Under the pieces are notes generated by a model. It saw only the letters and a program-made list of their open reading frames with translations. It had not been told where the DNA came from and ran no database searches. A DNA stretch of 46,565 nucleotides from an uncultured Eubacterium sp. (lineage in GTDB: Bacteria; Bacillota; Clostridia; Lachnospirales; Lachnospiraceae). The stretch spans positions 1-46,565 of the forward strand of contig CAJTVR010000028.1 in assembly GCA_910580075.1 (NCBI GenBank), in the 5' to 3' direction. Shown piece after piece: positions 1-8,406 of this stretch (the first letter of the stretch is position 1; each line of letters starts with the position of its first letter). Made by a program: the position numbers and the translations under genes.

Positions 1-113
1 CTGTTTTTCACAAAAAGTCACATGGACTCTATCAGGGGTTCTGAATAGTTACAAAATATGTATCATCAAAAGTCATCCCAATACTTACAGGTGTTAAAGT
101 TACAAAAATAAAT

Positions 114-641
114 ATGCTGGTATGGAATGGCAGCTGTCTTGTTCCTGATAGAAAAACGGTAGAAAATATGAGGAATGCAGTCAGGTGTTTTAAGCTGGAA
201 GAAATGCAGATTTGTGAAAGCGGGAAGTATGCCGTACTGATTACAGATCCGGCTGATGAAAATGGATTTTCAGACTCTGAATCTGAGGAAGTCATGAAGT
301 GTTATAAACAGTTCGAGAAAACATGCAGCGAAAGAGGTGTCAGGTTATACGTAAAACCGCATCCGAGAGAAGGAGAAGACATATACCGCACAGAAGGGTT
401 TCGTGTGATCCGGCATCGTTTATCTATAGAGCAGATGATTGTATCGGCAAAAAGGAAGCCTGAATTCGTATGCGGGCTGAATTCGACAGGACTGATTACA
501 GTAAAAATTCTTTTTAATATAAAAGCCGTATCTTTGAATAACAGGCTGATACAAAATTATAAAATAAAAAGCCATGCTGCAATGGAAAATCTGAATCATT
601 TTTCAGAAAGATACGGAAGAATCGTTGAAATATTACAATAA
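114..641 (+). CDS. C-terminal part of a polysialyltransferase-like glycosyltransferase (5' part missing or broken)
   Basis: The 175 residues from the first ATG resemble the C-terminal half of the bacterial polysialyltransferase/capsule glycosyltransferase superfamily: a Rossmann strand YAVLITDP, then VRLYVKPHPRE (the KPHP motif typical of the donor-binding half), then a FVCGLNSTGL loop. The open frame extends upstream of the ATG to a TGA at 42-44, with protein-like sequence on both sides of that stop, and there is no ribosome site before the ATG at 114. The visible gene is therefore most likely the 3' part of a longer gene that begins before the window, interrupted by a stop or frameshift near base 42. 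It ends 18 bases before pseB, so it probably belongs to the same operon and would act on the glycan built from the nonulosonic acid. The family assignment is moderate and the acceptor is unknown. Confidence 0.6.
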   Translation: MLVWNGSCLVPDRKTVENMRNAVRCFKLEEMQICESGKYAVLITDPADENGFSDSESEEVMKCYKQFEKTCSERGVRLYVKPHPREGEDIYRTEGFRVIRHRLSIEQMIVSAKRKPEFVCGLNSTGLITVKILFNIKAVSLNNRLIQNYKIKSHAAMENLNHFSERYGRIVEILQ

Positions 642-659
642 GTTTTGGGAGGATATCAT

Positions 660-1658
660 ATGCTTAACAGCAAGACAATTTTAGTAACAGGCGGCACCGG
701 ATCATTCGGGCATCATTTTGTGGATTATGTGCTCAGGCATTACAAACCCAAAAAGATCATTATATATTCCAGGGATGAGTATAAACAGTTTATGATGAAT
801 AACCTGTATAAGGAGTACGATGACGTACTCCGTTTTTTTATTGGAGATGTCCGGGACGAAGACAGACTGAAAAGGGCAATGAACGGAGCTGATTATGTCA
901 TCCATGCGGCTGCCCTCAAACAGGTGCCGGCATGTGAATATAACCCGATTGAAGCTGTAAAAACAAATGTCAGCGGTGCAGTCAGCGTGATTAACGCATC
1001 GTTAGACGCCGGCGTCAGGAAGGTAGTAGCCCTGTCTACGGATAAAGCAGTAAGTCCGATTAATCTGTATGGCGGTACGAAACTGGTTTCTGATAAGCTG
1101 TTTATTGCCGGCAATGCGTATGCAGGGGGAACAGGTACAAAATTTTCAGTAGTCAGATACGGCAATGTAGCCGGAAGCAGGGGATCGGTAATTCCCTATT
1201 TTCAGAATCTGATTGCGGCAGGGCAGAAGTGTCTTCCGATTACAGATTATCGTATGACAAGGTTCTGGATCAGCCTGGAACAGGGGGTAGAACTTGTCAT
1301 TCAGGCTTTGGAAGAATCGCGGGGCGGAGAGACTTTTATATCTAAGATCCCGTCATTTAAGATTACAGATCTTGCAAAAGCGATGCTTCCAGACTGCGAA
1401 ACAGTGCAGGCAGGTATCCGGGAAGGGGAAAAGCTGCACGAAGTAATGATTCACGCAGCAGATTCGCCGAGAACCTATGAATATGAAAAAAACTATGTCA
1501 TTTTCCCTAATTATAACTGGTGGCACGAAGATATGCTGATACCGGGAGGAAAACTGGCAGATGCAGATTTTGAATACAGTTCAGGCACAAATACGGAGTG
1601 GCTGAGTGTCCATGATCTGAGAGAGCGTTTAAAAACCGATTTAGACAGTCATGAATAA
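660..1658 (+). CDS. pseB: UDP-N-acetylglucosamine 4,6-dehydratase (inverting), PseB type
   Basis: First step of pseudaminic-type nonulosonic acid synthesis: UDP-GlcNAc is dehydrated and C5-epimerised to a 4-keto-6-deoxy sugar nucleotide, in the cytoplasm. The protein is an extended SDR of 332 residues, normal for PseB/FlaA1. It has the NAD(P)-binding motif TGGTGSFG at residues 10-17, the catalytic T127-D128-K129 in LSTDKAVSP and Y137-x3-K141 in YGGTK. An upstream in-frame TTG at 645 lies inside the GGGAGG ribosome site (about 647-652), so I place the start at the ATG at 660. It heads a tight run of sugar genes. FlaA1-type dehydratases are close relatives, but the following NeuB-family synthase favours the PseB role. 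Confidence 0.9.
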   Translation: MLNSKTILVTGGTGSFGHHFVDYVLRHYKPKKIIIYSRDEYKQFMMNNLYKEYDDVLRFFIGDVRDEDRLKRAMNGADYVIHAAALKQVPACEYNPIEAVKTNVSGAVSVINASLDAGVRKVVALSTDKAVSPINLYGGTKLVSDKLFIAGNAYAGGTGTKFSVVRYGNVAGSRGSVIPYFQNLIAAGQKCLPITDYRMTRFWISLEQGVELVIQALEESRGGETFISKIPSFKITDLAKAMLPDCETVQAGIREGEKLHEVMIHAADSPRTYEYEKNYVIFPNYNWWHEDMLIPGGKLADADFEYSSGTNTEWLSVHDLRERLKTDLDSHE

Positions 1659-1704
1659 CGGTGTAATCTGAATAAAGACAGACGGTGTTTGAAATGGAGG
1701 GAAT

Positions 1705-2895
1705 ATGGAGCGGATAGGCCAGCTTGAAGAAAGATATGTAAAGGAAGTTCTGCAGGGGCAGTTTTCATCGAAACATACATACGGTATGGTTACCCGTCTG
1801 GAACGGGCATTTGCAGATAAATTTGGAGTCAGACATGCTGTGGCAATGACGAATGGGACTGCCACACTGCATATAGCTTTGGAAGCAGCAGGTGTGAAGC
1901 CGGCAGATGAGGTGGTTTGTCCGCCTCTTACAATGAGCAGTACTTCTCTGGCTGTATTGATGGCTGATGCGGTGCCGGTATTTGCGGATGTGGATAGAAA
2001 TACGTTTGAAATCACTGCTGAAAACATTAAAAAAGTAATTACAGAAAAAACAAAAGCGGTCATTACGGTTTCACTGTATGGACTTTCTCCGCAGATGAAC
2101 GAAATTGTGCAGCTTGCTCACAGCAAAGGGATTGCCGTTATAGAGGATAATGCAGAGTGTTATGGTGCATATCAGAATGGCAGGATGACTGGAACTTTTG
2201 GAGATATGGCTTCTTATAGTTTTCAAAGCTCAAAGCATCTGACAGCCGGAGAAGGCGGTATCGTCATAACAGACAATGATGACCTGGCAGACAGACTGAG
2301 AAAATACTCAGGTCTTGGATATGCCGGAATCAGCGGCAGAAAAGGAAGAATCACAAAAGATGATATCCAGCATCCTTCCTATGAGCGCCATGCAGTACTT
2401 GGATGGAACTATAGAATGTCGGATTTATGTGCAGCTGTCGCACTCGGACAGCTGGAAAGGATGGACGAGCTTACCGGATACCGCTGTAAATCTGCTGCAT
2501 ATTACTTAGACGCAGCATCGGGATGTACATGGCTGACGCCGCAGCAGGTGATTGATGGAAATATCCATTCATACTGGACCTGTGTCATGCTTCTGGATAC
2601 AGAAAAGGTATCATGGGAGGAATTTCGCAGGAAATATATGGAGTATGGGGGAGACGGGATTTATGCAGCCTGGAAACTTTCTTACCAGGAACCGGTATTT
2701 CGGAATAAAGCGTTTCTTGGACGTGAGAAATTTTCATATTACGAAAATTATAATTATGAAAAAACCAGCTGCCCGAACGCAGAGTACTTACAGCCCAGAC
2801 TGCTGCAGTTTAAGACAAATTATCTTGATAAAGGCAGGGCAGAAGATCAGGCGAAGATTCTGAAACAGACCATAGACTATTTTGGGAGGAACTGA
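1705..2895 (+). CDS. pseC: DegT/DnrJ/EryC1-type sugar aminotransferase, PseC role
   Basis: PLP-dependent aminotransferase of 396 residues that would convert the PseB 4-keto product to the 4-amino sugar nucleotide. Visible family marks are the substrate/cofactor region NGTATLHIAL (about 50-59), the aspartate-containing VIEDNAEC (about 145-152), and the PLP lysine K177 in SSKHLTAGEGG. The C-terminal part is somewhat longer than in compact PseC proteins. It is preceded by GGAGGG at 1696-1701 and its stop lies one base before the next start codon; the ribosome site of the next gene overlaps its end. The DegT family is certain. The PseC substrate is inferred from position between pseB and the cytidylyltransferase, so another 4-keto sugar remains possible. 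Confidence 0.82.
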   Translation: MERIGQLEERYVKEVLQGQFSSKHTYGMVTRLERAFADKFGVRHAVAMTNGTATLHIALEAAGVKPADEVVCPPLTMSSTSLAVLMADAVPVFADVDRNTFEITAENIKKVITEKTKAVITVSLYGLSPQMNEIVQLAHSKGIAVIEDNAECYGAYQNGRMTGTFGDMASYSFQSSKHLTAGEGGIVITDNDDLADRLRKYSGLGYAGISGRKGRITKDDIQHPSYERHAVLGWNYRMSDLCAAVALGQLERMDELTGYRCKSAAYYLDAASGCTWLTPQQVIDGNIHSYWTCVMLLDTEKVSWEEFRRKYMEYGGDGIYAAWKLSYQEPVFRNKAFLGREKFSYYENYNYEKTSCPNAEYLQPRLLQFKTNYLDKGRAEDQAKILKQTIDYFGRN

Positions 2896-2896
2896 C

Positions 2897-3679
2897 ATGA
2901 AATATCTGGCAATCATTCAGGCAAGATGCGGGTCTTTAAGACTTCCTGGAAAAGTACTGAAAGAGCTGTGTGGAAAGACAGATTTGGAATGGGTGATAGA
3001 GAGGGTAAAAAAGAGCCGGTATGTGGACGAGGTGATTGTAGCGACATCTATGAACAAAGAAGATGTACCTATTGTAAAACTTGTGTCTTCACTGGGGCTG
3101 CGTGTCTTTGCCGGAAGTCCAGACGACGTGCTTGACCGGTATTATCAGGCGGCAAAACTTATAAAACCTGAATATGTCATAAGGATTACGGCAGACTGTC
3201 CGGTCATTGATGCAGGAATTCTGGATGATGCCATTTCAAAGATGACACCGCAGACCGATTATACAGCGGCACTTTCCGAGACGCTGGCGGATGGGCTTGA
3301 TATTGAGATTATGAAATACACTGTGCTTGAAAGGGCATGGAAAGAGGCGCGTCTTGCTTCAGAACGCGAGCACGTAACCTTGTACATCAGGAATAACCCG
3401 GACAAATTTCATGTGCTGGATTATACATGCACCTTTGCCAATCTGCACGATGAGCGGTGGACTCTGGACGAGCCGCAGGACTATGAGTTTTTAAAGACGG
3501 TTTATGAGTATTTTATATCAATAGGAAAGACAGATTTTGATGCAAAAGATATCTGCCATTACCTGGACGGACATCCGGAAATCAGAAAAATCAATGCTGG
3601 AATCATCCGGAATGAGGGGCTGTTAAAATCTCTGAAAGAGGACTATACCGTTGATACCGGGCCGGAGGTGAGGCCATGA
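2897..3679 (+). CDS. pseF: SpsF/PseF-type cytidylyltransferase
   Basis: Nucleotidyltransferase of 260 residues in the CMP-sugar synthetase family (CTP_transf_3, as in spore-coat SpsF). The N-terminal signature QARCGSLRLPGKVLKEL (about residues 8-24) is the CTP-binding loop with its conserved arginine and PGK. VIRITADCPVID is the second hallmark, and HVTLYIRNNP and ERWTLDEPQDYE are typical of SpsF. It would activate the finished nonulosonic acid as its CMP derivative for transfer. The ATG at 2897 follows GGGAGGA; an earlier in-frame TTG is inside the preceding gene. The stop overlaps the next start in an ATGA junction, which indicates translational coupling. The sugar specificity is inferred from neighbours. 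Confidence 0.78.
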   Translation: MKYLAIIQARCGSLRLPGKVLKELCGKTDLEWVIERVKKSRYVDEVIVATSMNKEDVPIVKLVSSLGLRVFAGSPDDVLDRYYQAAKLIKPEYVIRITADCPVIDAGILDDAISKMTPQTDYTAALSETLADGLDIEIMKYTVLERAWKEARLASEREHVTLYIRNNPDKFHVLDYTCTFANLHDERWTLDEPQDYEFLKTVYEYFISIGKTDFDAKDICHYLDGHPEIRKINAGIIRNEGLLKSLKEDYTVDTGPEVRP

Positions 3680-4542
3680 TTTTAGGCACGGCTGCATTAG
3701 GCATGGAGTACGGAATCAGCAACCGCACAGGAGAGCCGGATCAGCGCCAGTGCTATACCATGCTGCAGCGTGCCTGGGAAAATGATTTACGGCATCTGGA
3801 TACAGCGCCGGTATATGGAAAAGCTGAGCAGGTGATCGGGGATTTTATAAAAGAGAGCGGATATGATTTTACTGCTGACACGAAATATATTTCCAGTCAG
3901 CCCGGTGCCGGACAGATGGAAACATCCCTCAGAGAGTCCAAAACGAGATTACGATGCAGAATAAATACATTTTATCTGCGTTCACTGCAGCAGTATTACG
4001 ATCCGGGTATCAGGGAAAAGTTAAAGTCATTGAAAAAGGAAAGGGAGATAGAAAATGCCGGGATATCGGTCTATGATCCGTCTGAACTGGAAGAGATACT
4101 TGCAGACGGGGAGTGCATCATTAACACAGTGCAGATACCGTTTCATCTTTTTAATGCGTCAAAGTGGATGAATAACGGACTGCTTAACAGGGCATGTGAA
4201 TCAGGAATACGAATTTATGCAAGAAGCATCTATCTGCAGGGCCTGATGTTTTGCGATCCGTACAGTAAGCAGGCGGAAAAACTAAATGCTGGAATATATC
4301 TGAGCCGGATTCGGCAGATGGCAGAAGTATCCGGGCTCAGCGTGCGGGACTATGCTTTTTCTTTTGCAGCCAGTGTGAAAGAAATTCAGGACATAGTTAT
4401 AGGATTTGAAACAATGTGCCAGCTGGAGGAAAATATCGTACTGAATAACAAAAGACACAGACTGGAAGAAAAAGAAATACAGGATATCATACGTTTTTCT
4501 GAAGAAATTCCTGATACGGTGACCGATCCCAGGCAATGGTAA
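3676..4542 (+). CDS. Aldo/keto reductase-family protein of the glycan locus
   Basis: A 288-residue TIM-barrel aldo/keto reductase recognised by LGTAALGMEYGI at the N-terminus and HLDTAPVYGKAE around residue 40. Three tetrad positions can be placed: D42, Y47 and K70 (ADTKY). The usual catalytic His in the YLLH-like strand appears to be Arg (YLRS, R102). The protein may therefore have altered chemistry or a non-redox role. It starts in an ATGA overlap with the cytidylyltransferase. Such reductases occur within nonulosonic-acid and spore-coat sugar loci, but the substrate cannot be told from sequence. A GGAGG-type site within the end of the preceding gene (GGAGGTGAGG, 3664-3673) supports the start. 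Confidence 0.75.
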   Translation: MILGTAALGMEYGISNRTGEPDQRQCYTMLQRAWENDLRHLDTAPVYGKAEQVIGDFIKESGYDFTADTKYISSQPGAGQMETSLRESKTRLRCRINTFYLRSLQQYYDPGIREKLKSLKKEREIENAGISVYDPSELEEILADGECIINTVQIPFHLFNASKWMNNGLLNRACESGIRIYARSIYLQGLMFCDPYSKQAEKLNAGIYLSRIRQMAEVSGLSVRDYAFSFAASVKEIQDIVIGFETMCQLEENIVLNNKRHRLEEKEIQDIIRFSEEIPDTVTDPRQW

Positions 4543-4584
4543 AATTATGGAACGAAAGCATGGCGCATGCAGGAGGCTGAACAT

Positions 4585-5466
4585 ATGAAGGTGCTTCTTC
4601 TTGGCTCTAACGGAATGCTTGGCCAGGCGGTCAAAAAAGAGTTACGCATTGCCGGCCATACAGTAAAAGAAACAGACAGATCGAATGCAGATTACTGCTT
4701 TGATCTGTTAAATGATGAAAAACTGTTTCAAAGTGTTCAGGAGACGAATCCGGATGTCATTATAAATACGGCGGCTGCTGTCAGTCTGGAATACTGCGAG
4801 AATCATCCGGGAGACGCATATTGTCTGAATAGCAGGCTGCCGGGTGTACTTGCGGATATCTGCAGAGAACAGGGATGTTATGTAGTGCATATTTCAACAG
4901 ATCATTTTTATTATGGAGATGGCAGGTATCTGCATAGTGAAACAGATCCTGTAAGGCTGGTAAACGAATACGCCAGAACAAAATATGCCGGTGAAATATT
5001 TGCAATGACATATCCGCAGACTCTTGTTCTTAGAACAAACATTGTAGGATTTCGATGCCGCGGACAACAGACTTTTGTAGAGTGGGCATTGGATGAAGTA
5101 CAAAAGAAACAGCAGATGACGCTTTTTACAGACTTTTATACATCCTCGATTCATACGGCAGATTTTGCAAAAGTGCTGCTGGATCTGATGGGAAATAAGA
5201 TAACAGGAATTTATAATCTGGGTGCCCGCACTGCAAGCAGCAAAAAAGAATTTATCCTGAAGCTGTCTGAGCAGCTGCTGGGATTTATACCGGATTACAT
5301 AGAAAAAAGCGTCAGGCAGCTCAAAGGCGTGCCGAGAGGAGACTCTCTTGGACTTGACACAGAAAGAATTGAAAAGGCTGTCGGGTACAGGATGCCGTCC
5401 CTTGATGATACAATAGAGAGCCTGAAAAAAGAATACACAGAAAGGAAGCTGTACAATGAACTATAA
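4585..5466 (+). CDS. RmlD-like NAD(P)-dependent sugar reductase (SDR)
   Basis: Extended short-chain dehydrogenase of 293 residues in the dTDP-4-dehydrorhamnose reductase (RmlD substrate-binding) family. The nucleotide-binding motif GSNGMLGQ lies at residues 7-14, NTAAAVSLEYCE follows the family's N-T/A-AA-x-V pattern, and STDHFYYG with downstream YARTKYAGE supplies the catalytic Tyr/Lys pair. The ATG at 4585 is preferred to the in-frame ATG at 4567 because AGGAGG at 4571-4576 sits 8 bases before it. The 3' end overlaps the next gene by 11 bases. It probably reduces a keto intermediate of the locus; since pseB and pseC do not need such a step, the final sugar may be a modified nonulosonate or a second deoxysugar. 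That is inference. Confidence 0.78.
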   Translation: MKVLLLGSNGMLGQAVKKELRIAGHTVKETDRSNADYCFDLLNDEKLFQSVQETNPDVIINTAAAVSLEYCENHPGDAYCLNSRLPGVLADICREQGCYVVHISTDHFYYGDGRYLHSETDPVRLVNEYARTKYAGEIFAMTYPQTLVLRTNIVGFRCRGQQTFVEWALDEVQKKQQMTLFTDFYTSSIHTADFAKVLLDLMGNKITGIYNLGARTASSKKEFILKLSEQLLGFIPDYIEKSVRQLKGVPRGDSLGLDTERIEKAVGYRMPSLDDTIESLKKEYTERKLYNEL

Positions 5467-6535
5467 TACATCAATAACAATCAGCGGACGTATGATTGAT
5501 ATTGGATCTCCGGTTTATTTTGTTGCAGATATAGCGGCCAACCATAACGGTGATCTTGATACTGCCAGGAAATTAATCTGGCTTGCAAAAGAGGCAGGTG
5601 CAGATGCTGTAAAATTCCAGCATTTTCTGGCTGACAAGATTGTCAGCGATTACGGATTCAGGCATCTTGGCGCACAGTTTAGTCATCAGGCGAAATGGAA
5701 GAAGAGCGTTTATGATACATACAGGGATGCAGAATTTGACCGCAGCTGGAACGGGGTGCTGGCTAAGGAGGCACAGAATGCAGAAATAGACTATTTTACG
5801 TCCCCGTATGATTTTGATGCAGTATGTGAGCTGGACGAATATGTACCGGCTTATAAGATTGGATCGGGTGATATTACATGGCTGGAACTGATAGAATTTC
5901 TTGCAAAGCGGGGTAAGCCTGTCATGATTGCGACAGGAGCTTCACAGATGTGGGAGACAGAGCAGGCAGTCGATACGGTATTAAAATATAACCGTGACAT
6001 CGTTCTCATGCAGTGCAATACCAATTACACAGGTGAGCCGGATAATTTCAGGTATATCAATCTGAATGTCCTAAAGACCTACGCAGTCAGATATCCGGGA
6101 ATGGTGCTGGGGCTTTCTGACCATACGCCAGGGCATGCAGCGGTTCTGGGTGCGGTCGCACTGGGAGCCAGAGTGATTGAGAAGCATTTTACAGCAGATA
6201 CCAGGCAGACCGGACCTGATCACGCATTTTCGATGAATCCGCAAACCTGGAAAGAAATGGTAGACAGGAGCCGTGAACTGGAAAGCGCGCTTGGCTCCGG
6301 GATAAAGACTGTGGAAGACAATGAGAAGGAAACCGTTGTTTTGCAGCGAAGGGCGGTTCGTTTGAAAGCGGATACAGCACAGGGAACAGTGCTTGCGGAA
6401 CACATGCTGGAGGAACTGCGGCCTGCTCCGCCAGACGCGGTATTCCCTTATCAGAAAAAAGAGATTCTTGGCAGGCGTCTTAAAACATCAAAGCAAAGAG
6501 GAGAATATATAAAATGGGAGGATATAGATTTATAA
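5456..6535 (+). CDS. pseI: NeuB-family nonulosonic acid synthase, PseI type
   Basis: Condenses phosphoenolpyruvate with a 6-carbon 2,4-diamino (or mannosamine) sugar to give the nine-carbon acid. The 359-residue protein has the NeuB barrel (ADIAANHNGDLDTA, AGADAVKFQ, GLSDHTPG, EKHFT and GPDHAFSM metal/substrate motifs) and a C-terminal SAF/antifreeze-like domain from about residue 290 to the end. Length is normal. With the pseB/pseC-type genes upstream, pseudaminic acid synthase is the best reading; legionaminic acid synthase is the main alternative. The start overlaps the end of the RmlD-like gene, and the next gene starts immediately after its stop (TAAATG), so expression is coupled. No recognisable pseG (UDP-sugar hydrolase) is in the window. 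Confidence 0.86.
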   Translation: MNYNTSITISGRMIDIGSPVYFVADIAANHNGDLDTARKLIWLAKEAGADAVKFQHFLADKIVSDYGFRHLGAQFSHQAKWKKSVYDTYRDAEFDRSWNGVLAKEAQNAEIDYFTSPYDFDAVCELDEYVPAYKIGSGDITWLELIEFLAKRGKPVMIATGASQMWETEQAVDTVLKYNRDIVLMQCNTNYTGEPDNFRYINLNVLKTYAVRYPGMVLGLSDHTPGHAAVLGAVALGARVIEKHFTADTRQTGPDHAFSMNPQTWKEMVDRSRELESALGSGIKTVEDNEKETVVLQRRAVRLKADTAQGTVLAEHMLEELRPAPPDAVFPYQKKEILGRRLKTSKQRGEYIKWEDIDL

Positions 6536-7066
6536 ATGTTAACAGGTAAGCGGACAGGGCTGCGCGCGATAGAGCAGCAGGATTTAAAGCAGCTTTTGGA
6601 GTGGCGCAATCAGCCGGAATACAGGCGGTATTTCCGTGAATATCGTGAACTGAATATGGAAAGCCAGAGACGCTGGTTTGAAAGCATGGTGATGAACGAT
6701 GAACATACACGCATGTTTTCGATAGCAGAGCTGGATTCAGGACAGCTGATCGGCGCATGCGGACTGTGCTGTATCGACTGGCAGGACAGATGTGCCGATT
6801 TTTCCATTTATATTGGAAAAGACGGGCTTTACGCTGATGAAGATTATGCGGTGGATGCAGGAAATCTGCTTATCGATTACGGTTTTGGGGAATTAAACCT
6901 GCATCGTCTCTGGGCAGAAATATATGAAATAGATGAAAAGAAAAAGCAGATGTTTGGAAAACTTGGATTTGTACATGAAGCAGTACATGTGTCTGCCCAC
7001 TGGACGGAAGGAAGGTGGGTGGATTCGTGGTATTACAGGCTGCTTAAGGATGAAGCCGGGAGGTAA
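6536..7066 (+). CDS. GNAT N-acetyltransferase, possible PseH role
   Basis: A 176-residue RimJ/RimL-like GNAT protein (LRAIEQQDLKQLLEWRNQPEYRRYF at the N-terminus, split here only by family convention; NLHRLWAEIYEIDEKKKQMFGKLGF carries the acetyl-CoA-binding end of the fold). In pseudaminic acid synthesis PseH acetylates the 4-amino sugar nucleotide; size and position next to pseI fit that. The substrate is inferred from neighbours only. Its start abuts the pseI stop and the next gene starts two bases after its own stop. Confidence 0.72.
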   Translation: MLTGKRTGLRAIEQQDLKQLLEWRNQPEYRRYFREYRELNMESQRRWFESMVMNDEHTRMFSIAELDSGQLIGACGLCCIDWQDRCADFSIYIGKDGLYADEDYAVDAGNLLIDYGFGELNLHRLWAEIYEIDEKKKQMFGKLGFVHEAVHVSAHWTEGRWVDSWYYRLLKDEAGR

Positions 7067-7068
7067 AA

Positions 7069-8406
7069 ATGGACTGTAATATATATCATGGCCGAAGGAT
7101 ATATGACCTTGCCAGAGAGATCTATCCTATCTGCCGCAGCATTACAGGATCAGGAGTGCTGCAGACATTTGAAATCATGAATGAATATATCAGGGAAAGC
7201 GGATACAGCATAATGACAGCCAGTGTTTCGTCCGGGACTGAGGTGTTTGACTGGACAGTACCGCCTGAGTGGAAAATAACGGAAGGGTTTATCGAAGATG
7301 AGTCTGGAAAACGCATCATAGACTTTCATGAGCATAATCTGCATATTATGGGTTATTCTGCGCCGGTAGATAAATGGTGCTCCCTTGATGAACTTAAATC
7401 CTGTATTTATACAGAGAAATCCCAGAGGGAAGTGATCCCTTATGTTACATCGTACTATAAAGAAAGATATGGATTCTGCATGAGCCAGGATATGCTGGAT
7501 TCTTTAACAGATGGCAGATATCATATGTATATTGACAGTGAGCTGTTTCAGGGAAATCTGACCTATGGTGAAACAGTGATACCAGGAGAAACTGATCAGG
7601 AGATTTTTTTCTCCACATATGTCTGTCACCCTTCGATGGCAAATGATAACTGTTCAGGGCCGGCACTGGCAGCCGAACTGATCAGATATGCCGCATCAGT
7701 TAAGAGAAAGTATACCTACCGTTTTATTTTTATACCTGAAACAATCGGGGCTGTCACATATATCCATAAAAATCTTGACCATATGAAAAAGCATATATAT
7801 GCAGGCTTTAATCTTTCCTGTGTGGGAGATGATCATGATTATTCAATAGTCAGGAGCATATCAGGCGATACGATTGCTGATCAGGTCCTGCTGAATGTTT
7901 TAAAGACCAGAGAGCGGTATACCGATTATCCTTTTATTAAAAGGGCATCTGACGAACGCCAGTATAATGCGCCGGGAGTCGCCCTGCCTGTTGTGGGATT
8001 CTGCCGGTCTAAGTACGGTGAATATCCGCAATACCATACTTCGGCCGACGATTTAGACTATATTAGTGCAGAAGGCTTTTCAGGCAGTTATGATGTGATG
8101 ACAAGATGTATCGAAGCTCTTGAAAACGATGCTGTATATAAGGTGACGGTTTTATGCGAGCCTCAGCTTGGAAAAAGGGGGGGGGGAAAATTATACCCGA
8201 CAATAAGCCAGAAAGGAACCTATGGACGGGCTCAGGTGCTGTGTGATATTCTTGCGTTTTCAGATGGCAGAAGGAGCCTTATACAAATAAGCGATGCAAT
8301 CGGAGTGCCGGTCCGGGAGATGCTTGCGGATATTGATGTGCTTTTGGACTGCGGCTTATTGAAAGAAGCTGATCAAGACAAAACAGCTGGACAGGAGGAT
8401 ATGTAA
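7069..8406 (+). CDS. DUF4910/DUF2172 aminopeptidase-fold protein with a G10 tract
   Basis: A 445-residue protein of the M28-like aminopeptidase-fold family known from Clostridium structures as a putative peptidase with a C-terminal winged helix. Candidate zinc ligands are H187 and D193 (VCHPSMANDNCSGP), E224 (IPETIG) and H323 (YHTSADD). Residues about 374-440 form the winged-helix-like tail. It recurs in nonulosonic-acid loci, but its reaction there is unknown to me; an amidase or deacylase on an acylated sugar would fit. A run of ten Gs at 8177-8186 encodes R370 to G373, at the junction of catalytic and C-terminal domains. The present length keeps the frame open; gain or loss of one G would remove the winged-helix tail. 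Confidence 0.8.
   Translation: MDCNIYHGRRIYDLAREIYPICRSITGSGVLQTFEIMNEYIRESGYSIMTASVSSGTEVFDWTVPPEWKITEGFIEDESGKRIIDFHEHNLHIMGYSAPVDKWCSLDELKSCIYTEKSQREVIPYVTSYYKERYGFCMSQDMLDSLTDGRYHMYIDSELFQGNLTYGETVIPGETDQEIFFSTYVCHPSMANDNCSGPALAAELIRYAASVKRKYTYRFIFIPETIGAVTYIHKNLDHMKKHIYAGFNLSCVGDDHDYSIVRSISGDTIADQVLLNVLKTRERYTDYPFIKRASDERQYNAPGVALPVVGFCRSKYGEYPQYHTSADDLDYISAEGFSGSYDVMTRCIEALENDAVYKVTVLCEPQLGKRGGGKLYPTISQKGTYGRAQVLCDILAFSDGRRSLIQISDAIGVPVREMLADIDVLLDCGLLKEADQDKTAGQEDM
8177..8186 (+). repeat. G10 homopolymer inside the DUF4910 gene
   Basis: Ten consecutive Gs, directly visible after CTTGGAAAAA. Tracts this long are prone to slipped-strand mispairing and are rare in coding DNA of this composition. 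In this copy the frame continues through the tract. Confidence 0.95.
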
